This document shows, piece after piece, positions 57,905-64,000 of a stretch of 64,000 nt of DNA. Where the stretch lies: the NCBI RefSeq assembly GCF_000002985.6, contig NC_003279.8, positions 2,976,001 to 3,040,000 on the forward strand, written 5' to 3'. Within the stretch, counting starts at the first letter, position 1. Every line of letters begins with the position of its first letter. Both the position numbers and the translations under genes were made by a program. The notes beneath the pieces were generated by a model. The model had not been told where the DNA came from. It ran no database searches and saw only the letters and a list, made by a program, of their open reading frames with translations. Source of the DNA: Caenorhabditis elegans (Eukaryota > Nematoda > Chromadorea > Rhabditida > Rhabditidae).

Positions 57905-58655
57905 CTCACTGCAACTTTTTTGAATGAGGGACGAGGAAATACGGTTTCTAGGCCACGGCCGGGGATCCGACAAGATTTAGCGGCAATTTATTTTGCTTTG
58001 TTTTCCGCGTTTTTTCTTTGGTTTTTCACCGATTTTTCTCCCGTTTTTTTCTTATTAACACTGATGAATAAATATTTTTTGCAGATGCTAGAACAATTTC
58101 CAACTGAAAAATTGTGTAGCGATGGATTACGGGAATACTAAACCTAAACTTTTTCCGAATCATGAAATATATGCTGCTTAGAGGCTGAAACTACCTGATT
58201 TTCATAACGAGACCGCTGAAAAAGTTTTGAGATTTTTAAAATTCAACTTTTTTGGTGAAAAAGTCGATATTTTCGCACAAAATGTTGAATTTTAAAAATC
58301 TCAAAACTTTTTTTCAGCGGTCTCGTTATGAAAATCAAGTAGTTTCAGCATCTAAGCAGTATATATATCATGTTTCGGAAAAAGTTTAGGTTTGGTATGC
58401 CTGTAATCCATCATATTACATTGATCATTTTCACCGCTTCTTGCCGATTGTTCTAGCATCTGCGAAAAAATATTTATCCATCAGTTTTAATAGGAAAAAC
58501 GGGAAAAAAAACTGTGAAAAACAAAAAAAAAAACAAGCGGAAAACAAAGCAAGATAAATTGCCGCTAAATCTTGTCGGATCCTCGGCCATGGCCTAGAAA
58601 CCGCATTTCCTCGTCCCTCGTTTAAGAAAAGTTGCAGTGAACCCCTTCCCCTCTA
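57905..58655. repeat. Long palindrome, about 350-bp arms
   Basis: The left arm begins CTCACTGCAACTTTTTTGAA and contains GGGACGAGGAAATACGGTTT. The right arm ends with AAACCGCATTTCCTCGTCCC and GAAAAGTTGCAGTGAACC. The centre is near 58270. It begins about 80 bp after the ARFRP1-type stop codon, so it may lie in that gene's 3' untranslated region. Confidence 0.9.
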
Positions 58656-58974
58656 CCATGTTTTAATACGGTTTCGGCTGATCTGACTTATTACACAAAA
58701 AAATGATATTAGTATTTAAGTATTAAATATTTTTGTTTATATCGTGCAATAAAAATTCTTTTTTTAATTGATTATTTACAAAATTTCAGAAAACGAAAGC
58801 TTGTGAGTTATGAGATTAAATAGGAATTGGCACCGCGTGGATGGTTAAAGAGATCGGGAAAAATAAAACGCTACTCCAGAAATAATTCGAGTTCGAGAAT
58901 TGAAAAATATTTTAAAAATTTGAAAAAGTGGAAGAAAAATCAATAAATCGATAATAACTGTTGAAATTAAAAGA

Positions 58975-59215
58975 TCGATTCGTGAAAAGAGGCAGAGCGT
59001 AATTTTGCAATCCTGCGGCACGGTTTTGCTGATTTTTTCTATAAAATTTCGATTTGAATTCTCTTTTTTTTTTAATAAAAAGACTATCCAATTTAGTTTT
59101 TATTTAAAAAAAAAGAGAATAAAACGGGCGTCAAAATAGGTGGAAAAACCGTGCCGCAAGGTTGCGAAATTACGCTCCGCCTTTTTTTCTGTGCACGGCT
59201 ATCGATCGTTGACTT
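58975..59215. repeat. Hairpin related to the 154-bp array
   Basis: The arms are GAGGCAGAGCGTAATTTTGC with CCTGCGGCACGGTTTT, and CCGTGCCGCAAGGTTGCG with TTACGCTCCGCC. It belongs to the same family as 8455-8615 and the units at 24 kb. Confidence 0.82.
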
Positions 59216-59237
59216 CCAACAGTACACCAAGAATTAT

Positions 59238-62200
59238 CTAAACTGGAGTAAGTGTATGAATTGGATCTAAAAGAGAACTATCGATAATTTGTGTGGGATC
59301 AGCGGCGAGAGAAGTCGCCGAATTTCGGCGTTGTTGAGGAGTTATTGCCCATCGGAAGCGTTCGTAAAGTGTGCCGGTACCGCTGAGCAGGTAGATTATT
59401 GCGAAGACAGGAATTGCGAGGACTGAGAGAAGTCTCAGGAACCAACCTGGAAATATTGGATTTAAAACTAATTGCTTTGAATTCTCATGCAAAACTTATA
59501 TTTTTCACGTGGTGCCAGGCTGTCCCATCACGGTTTGATCTACAAAAAATGCGGCATTTTTTTCCCCAAAAAATGTGACGTCAGCACGTTCTTAACCGTG
59601 CAAAATCAGTTGAGAAGTCTGCGTCTCTTCTCCCGCATTTTTATAGATCAACGTAGATCAAACCGAAATAAGACACTCTGACACCACATGATTTTTTCAT
59701 GATAGCGCAAAAAATTTCCTCTGGTTACGGTAGATTTAAAGGCGCATAGCTAACAAATATCTTTCGTTGCGAGGCCATAGCTTAAAAAATTTTTGAATTA
59801 AAAAAAAACATCAATTTTGTCTTTTATTTTAGTTTTTTCAAGAAAAATATTTCTTGCGCGTGGGGGACTGGCGAAAAAGAGTCTCGACACGAGCATTTTT
59901 TGTTTTCTGAAAAGGTGTGTGCCTTTGAAGTGTACTGTTGTTTCAAACTCTATTACGGAAACACAAAAATCTGAGAATGCGTATTTCGCAACATATTTGA
60001 CGCGAAAAATATCTCGTAGCGAAAACCACGGCCCGGCGAAAGAGACGTGGCCGCGAGAGCTGCGCCGGCTAGGCCACCGCCTCCTATGGTTAAGATTTTT
60101 GAACGAATAAACATTTTTAATTTGGCTGCTAAGCTCATTTATCTTTGTTTTTTCTCGTTTTTTCTCATTTTTATCGATAAAAATATATTTTTTGTTGCAG
60201 AAAATCACAAAACCGCGGCAAAACAGCACTCAACCGCCAACTGGGAGGAGGAAAATCCGAAAAAAGAGTTTTTTCCATCTAGTGAAAAAATCCTATAGAA
60301 TTTTATATTAAAAATGCCTTCATAGCATTTGTCTTGATGCCAGCTTTCGAAAAAGTACAAGAAAACAAACTTTCATGTCGAAAAAATCGAGAAAAATTGA
60401 AAAATGTGAAAAAAATGCACTACGGAGATTTTCGTGTCTGGAAAATCCCAACATTCCTATAGAATTTCGATATTTTTTTGACGTTTTTGCGTTTTACTGG
60501 ACGAGATCTTTTTAAAAACACCAAAAAATCGAGGCCCCATGTTCAAAAAGTGAACTTTTTTAAAAAGAAAATTTCAATAGTACTGAAATTAAAAAAAAAT
60601 TTTTTTTCGAAAAACTGTATAGAATTTCGATATTTTTTTGACATTTTCACGTACTACTGGACGAGATCTTTCTAAAAAGACCAAAAAATCGAGGCTCCAT
60701 GTTCAAAAAGTGAACTTTTTTTAAAAAGAAAATTTCAATAGTACTGAAATTTAAAAAAATTTTTTTTCGAAAAACTGTATAGAATTTCGTTTTTTTTTTG
60801 ACGTTTTTGCGTTTTACTGGACGAGATCTTTTTAAAAACACCAAAAAATCGAGGCCCCATGTTCAAAAAGTGAACTTTTTTTAAAAAGAAAATTTCAATA
60901 GTACTGAAATTTTTAAAAAATTTTTTTCGAAAAACTGTATAGATTTTCGATATTTTTTTGACATTTTCACGTTCTACTGGACGAGATCTTTCTAAAAAGA
61001 CCAAAAATCGATAGTCTATGATCAAAAAGTAAACTTTTTTTCGAAAAGAAAATTTCATATCAAATTCGAAATCAAATTTGTCACGAAGCTGACGTTGGAC
61101 CTTTCATTAAAAAATTTTTCCAGGATTTTATACTCCGATTATTCGTCTTTTGGATACGTGATGGCTGATGTTTGGAATCGTTTATCGACTCATCGTTCAA
61201 CAGGAAGCGCCTAAAAACGGCATAAATCGCTGCTGGAATGCAATTAACCTTGGTACTTTTCGATTCATTATCCAGGTAACAGTGGATGGCAATACTTCAG
61301 TATGAAGCAAGTGTACAATATTCATAATATGGTTAGTTTCCAATAAGATAATTGTAACTTAAAAAATCAGAATTTTTTTAGAATCAACCCTATTGCGAAT
61401 GGATCGCGCTGCCACCGCCGCTGCCACATAAAGATGCCCGAATAGAACTCGTATAAGCCCCGATTTGGACTGACAGTTACACCACCTATGGCAGAAGTCC
61501 ACGATGTTTATGGAATCTAACAAACTCCTAATGAAATTTCCAAAAAATTGCGTCAAGATAACTGGACAAGAAGAAAAGCTAAAAGGAAATAATCTCTCTT
61601 ATCGCAATTTCTAACTGATCACTTACGGATTAGGTCTTTTTGCAATCTTTTAAATTTTTATTGAATATCTTTTACATTTTTATTAAGTATTAACATTGTT
61701 ATTTTAATATATTAATAAACGAATTTCAATAATAACACGCGTTTTTCAATAATCAAATGTGGTATTATACGATTTAGGGAATTTCAGGGCTCTAAAACTC
61801 GAAAAAATTGGCCAAAATCGAGAAACGTTGCGAAAAACTGTTTAAAGTATCGATTTTCTTCAATATCAGCAACATACAATCCTTTAAAATGATTATTTTT
61901 TGTAAATTCGATAAAAATTCATTTATTTTTCACAACTTCTGCCCGAAAATTACCGAAATAACCAGCGTTTCTATAACTAAGAAAGTGTCGTCAATTAAAA
62001 TGCCGCGTCCGCAAAATGTCGTACGAAACTTTTCGCTGAGTATCAAACGTTGAATATTCAGTCAGCCAAATTTTACTACGGTAGAGATTTTACAGCCACG
62101 TACGGTTCGCCGGGCCGTGAAAACTACAGTAATTCCTTAAATGACTATTTACTGTGTTGCTTGTGTCGATTTACGGGCGCGATTTATCGATGGAATATTT

Positions 62201-63715
62201 AAATTAGGCAAAAAATGAGAAAATAATACGAAAAAACGGAATATCGCTGTCATTATTCGAAAATAAATTTATTTGAAAAATCGAGAGCCCGTAAATCGAC
62301 ACAAGCTCTACAGTATTCATTTAAAGAATTACTGTAGTTTTCGCTTCGAGATATTTTGCGCGTCAAATATGTTGCTCAATACGCGGGGACCATTTCGTAT
62401 AAACGCCCTCCTTTAAATAGAAGAAGTACAACAAGCAACACAAATTTGAAATTAGAGTACTCTTTTAGTACCGTTTAGTACTCTGCAAAGACGCAAACCT
62501 TTTTGCATTTTTCAATTTCGTGTCAAGACCTGGTACCGTAGTTTTGGACCAAAATTTTACAATGGACTAATAAAAAGATAATAGAAACAAACCCAAAATA
62601 ACACTCCACCAGGGGAAAGTGTAGCTAGCCATTTGAATTGGCTTGAACGAACTATTGTAGACAGTCATAATGAATATCACCTGAAAATTATTGATTTTTT
62701 GCTTTGTTTTGCTACTTGAAAAACTAGCACTTACACTTATAAAAACCGGAGAACACGTCCAGCAGACTCTCCAATAAATTCCAGGATAGAATCCCAGCAT
62801 AGCACGAATATCTTTTGAGAACTGATCAACACCGTAAAACCAGCAGACTGCAATCATTTCGCAGGTGACAATGAACAGAACTGATAGAGAAACTCCATAT
62901 TCATCCAGGAACGGGATCACGAATTGACCACCCTGAAAGTTTTCGAAAAAATTTTTTATTTGGTGTCACGGGGTTCTGGCCTTCCTCATTGAATTTTTCG
63001 CGCTCCATTGACAATCGTCTGCCGGACTGGGATAGTCGTTTACTCCACACGGACAAATACATTCAGTTTTACAACTAAAATCGAACCGCGACGCGACACA
63101 CAACGCGCGCCGTAAATCTACCCCAGATATGGCCGAGCCAAAATGGCCTAGCTCGGCAAACTCTTCCATTTCAGTTTATGAGGGAAGCCAAAAAGTCAAA
63201 TCCGTTGTTTCCCTCATAAATTAAAATGGAAGAGTTTGCCGAACTAGGCCATTTTGGCTCGGCCACATCTAGGGTAGATTTACGGCGTGTTGCGTGTCGC
63301 GTCGCGTCTCGGTTTTAGTGGCAAAACTAAATGTATTTGTCCGTGTGGAGTACACGACTTTCCCGCGCGTTGTCGATTGTCAATGGAGCGCGTATAATGC
63401 AATGAGGAAGACCAGAACCACGTCAATGGGATTCCATTGAAAGAAAAAAAAACTTACATAGCTGATAGCGGGAAAGCTGAGGAAGTAATAAATGATGCAA
63501 ATGACCAGCACGAACCATTTTCGATTTTTCGACAAAAACCTCGACTCATCACAGAATCCCGTGATAAATGCTTCGATTCCAGCAAAAGTGGAGTCGATTC
63601 CAAGAGTGATTAGCATGACGAAAAAGATGAAAGACCAGAAACAACTGTAATCCATTGTTGCGAGAGCTTGGGGGTAGACGATGAAGATTAGAGAGGCGTC
63701 GTGTTCTCCAACTAC
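59238..63715 (-). CDS. SLC6-type sodium-coupled transporter, C-terminal part
   Basis: Four exons are visible: 63715-63458, 62932-62735, 62680-62593 and 59446-59238. They are in consistent frame and the 5' part lies beyond the window. The sequence covers transmembrane segments 6-12 of the neurotransmitter:sodium symporter family. It starts with VVGEHDASLIFIVYPQALAT. LITLGIDSTFAGIEAFITG contains the Na+-site Asp-Ser region. GGQFVIPFLDEYGVSLSVLF, FYGVDQFSKDIRAMLGFYPG and FPWWSVILGWFLRLLSV follow, with a cytosolic tail ending HTLTPV. The substrate cannot be told from this part. The C. elegans snf family is the natural home, but I do not recognise the member. The last intron (3.1 kb) contains a 2.09-kb insertion. 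Confidence 0.93.
59505..59695. repeat. Family I palindrome
   Basis: The ends are CACGTGGTGCCAGGCTGTCC and GACACTCTGACACCACATG. The interior has AATGTGACGTCAGCACGTTC and CAAAATCAGTTGAGAAGTC. Third copy of the family in the window, in the last intron of the SLC6 gene. Confidence 0.85.
59952..60026. repeat. Left part of a split family D palindrome
   Basis: ATTACGGAAACACAAAAATC through ATCTCGTAGCGAAAAC, then abrupt change to CACGGCCCGGCG. The rest of the same palindrome resumes at 62120. Confidence 0.85.
60455..61065. repeat. 160-bp tandem array inside the insertion
   Basis: CTGTATAGAATTTCG-type unit starts at 60615, 60775 and 60935, 160 bp apart, with a diverged first unit near 60455. Each unit contains TTTTACTGGACGAGATCTTT and CATGTTCAAAAAGTGAACTT. 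About 3.8 copies. Confidence 0.92.
61120..61445 (+). pseudogene. Exon-like fragments within the insertion (unidentified)
   Basis: Three consecutive stretches have acceptor- and donor-like ends. One begins after TTTTCCAG at 61123 (FYTPIIRLLDT in one frame). One runs about 61277-61332 (NSGWQYFSMKQVYNIHNM, then GTTAGT). One starts after TTTTTTAG at 61381 (NQPYCEWIALPPPLPHKDAR) and ends in a stop near 61458. An AATAAA-like signal lies near 61715. I do not recognise the protein. It may be the eroded 3' end of a gene carried by the insertion. No complete reading frame is visible. Confidence 0.35.
62120..62385. repeat. Right part of a split family D palindrome
   Basis: It resumes with AAAACTACAGTAATTCC and ends TTGACG-type arm CGCGTCAAATATGTTGC. 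The centre has the AAATTAGGCAAAAAATGAGA variant shared with the copy at 51.0 kb. Confidence 0.85.
62990..63405. repeat. Long high-identity palindrome in the SLC6 gene
   Basis: The left arm runs GCGCTCCATTGACAATCG, GGACAAATACATTCAGTTTT, CGCGACGCGACACACAACGC and CCATTTCAGTTTATGAGGG. The right arm gives the reverse complements, ending TTGTCAATGGAGCGCG. Arms are about 190 bp around a 25-bp centre. It fills most of the intron between the exons at 63458-63715 and 62735-62932 and is far more G+C-rich than its surroundings. Confidence 0.93.
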
Positions 63716-63934
63716 CTGAAAGATCAAGGGTCGAATTTTGGTGTAAAATTCGATGTACCATATTGTAAATTCGAAAAAAAAATGTTTAAAGGCGCACACT
63801 GTTTTTCTGAAGAGGGTTGGTCTCGCCACGATCTAGGTCACAGTGGTTCACATTATTGTTCTTTTAGTATATGGAAAACAAAGTTTGTGGAATTCTATAC
63901 TTTAAGCTGGAAAAAGGGGAACAGGGTTCACCAT

Positions 63935-64000
63935 CGAACATTTATTACGGGAACACCTAATTCGGAGAATGCGTATTGCACAACATATTTGACGCGCAAA
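63935..64000. repeat. Family D palindrome cut by the window edge
   Basis: TTATTACGGGAACACCTAAT and TTGACGCGCAAA at the extreme right edge are the left arm of an eighth copy. Confidence 0.9.

Larger units (their letters stand above)
57825..59237. other. 3' spacer with large palindrome
   Basis: Convergent region between the ARFRP1-type gene and the SLC6 gene. The left part is a long palindrome (57905-58655). The right part has a GTGCCGCA-type hairpin (about 58975-59215). No exon is visible. Confidence 0.65.
60027..62119. mobile_element. 2.09-kb insertion with terminal inverted repeats
   Basis: The left end is CACGGCCCGGCGAA (60027-60040). The right end is the exact reverse complement TTCGCCGGGCCGTG (62106-62119). 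After a 4-base mismatch, ACGTGGC (60045-60051) and GCCACGT (62095-62101) extend the match. The direct repeat AAAAC flanks both ends (60022-60026 and 62120-62124), and removing the insertion restores a continuous family D palindrome. It contains a 160-bp tandem array and exon-like plus-strand sequence near 61.1-61.6 kb. I cannot name a transposon family or see a transposase. Confidence 0.8.

Noticed and set aside
60047..60298. Plus-strand frame with a hydrophobic stretch inside the 2.09-kb insertion
   Set aside because: It begins in the G+C-rich end of the insertion (Ala/Pro-rich) and runs into T-rich intron-like sequence with an apparent acceptor. No family resemblance, so not called as a gene.

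Overview
The window is nematode nuclear DNA and is almost certainly Caenorhabditis elegans chromosome I around mek-2. Evidence: small genes with many short introns ending in TTTTCAG; start codons sitting a few bases after a TTTCAG-type acceptor (spliced-leader trans-splicing); AT-rich introns packed with palindromic repeats typical of this genus; and near-identity to remembered C. elegans proteins (MEK-2 at 387 residues, RPB-7, a DNAJC3-type DnaJ). The species and gene names come from memory, not from a search.

Layout. Bases 1-5.7 kb hold only repeats. From 5.7 to 19.9 kb three minus-strand genes follow each other: a 742-residue DET1-like beta-propeller protein, a Ras-like GTPase, and a 115-residue protein that probably shares an operon with the GTPase. 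A fold-back element sits between the DET1-like gene and the divergent dnj-28 (20.5-25.3 kb, ER co-chaperone). nduf-5 (complex I NDUFS5) converges on dnj-28. A 59-residue single-pass membrane protein lies at 28.2-29.6 kb. mek-2 (minus strand, 30.0-37.4 kb) carries in its third intron, on the opposite strand, a cuticle collagen gene (probably col-48) followed by decayed collagen copies and a relic of mek-2's own exon 3. NOB1 (40S rRNA endonuclease) and an RNF126-type RING ligase form a plus-strand pair from 39.7 to 52.2 kb. rpb-7 and sec-11 form a minus-strand pair from 55.9 to 52.5 kb. An ARFRP1-type GTPase lies at 57.0-57.8 kb. The 3' part of an SLC6 sodium-coupled transporter runs off the right end on the minus strand.

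Most genes serve basic cell functions: kinase signalling, ribosome maturation, transcription, ER secretion and folding, Golgi trafficking and respiration. They share no single pathway. The most unusual content is non-genic: large inverted repeats, often nested and inside introns; tracts of a CCGGCAAA-rich repeat; 154-bp and 160-bp tandem arrays; a 2.09-kb insertion with terminal inverted repeats that splits an older palindrome; and the mek-2/collagen duplication relic. I found no CRISPR array, rRNA or convincing tRNA. All exon boundaries were read by eye and checked for frame and GT/AG ends. They are models, not cDNA-proven.
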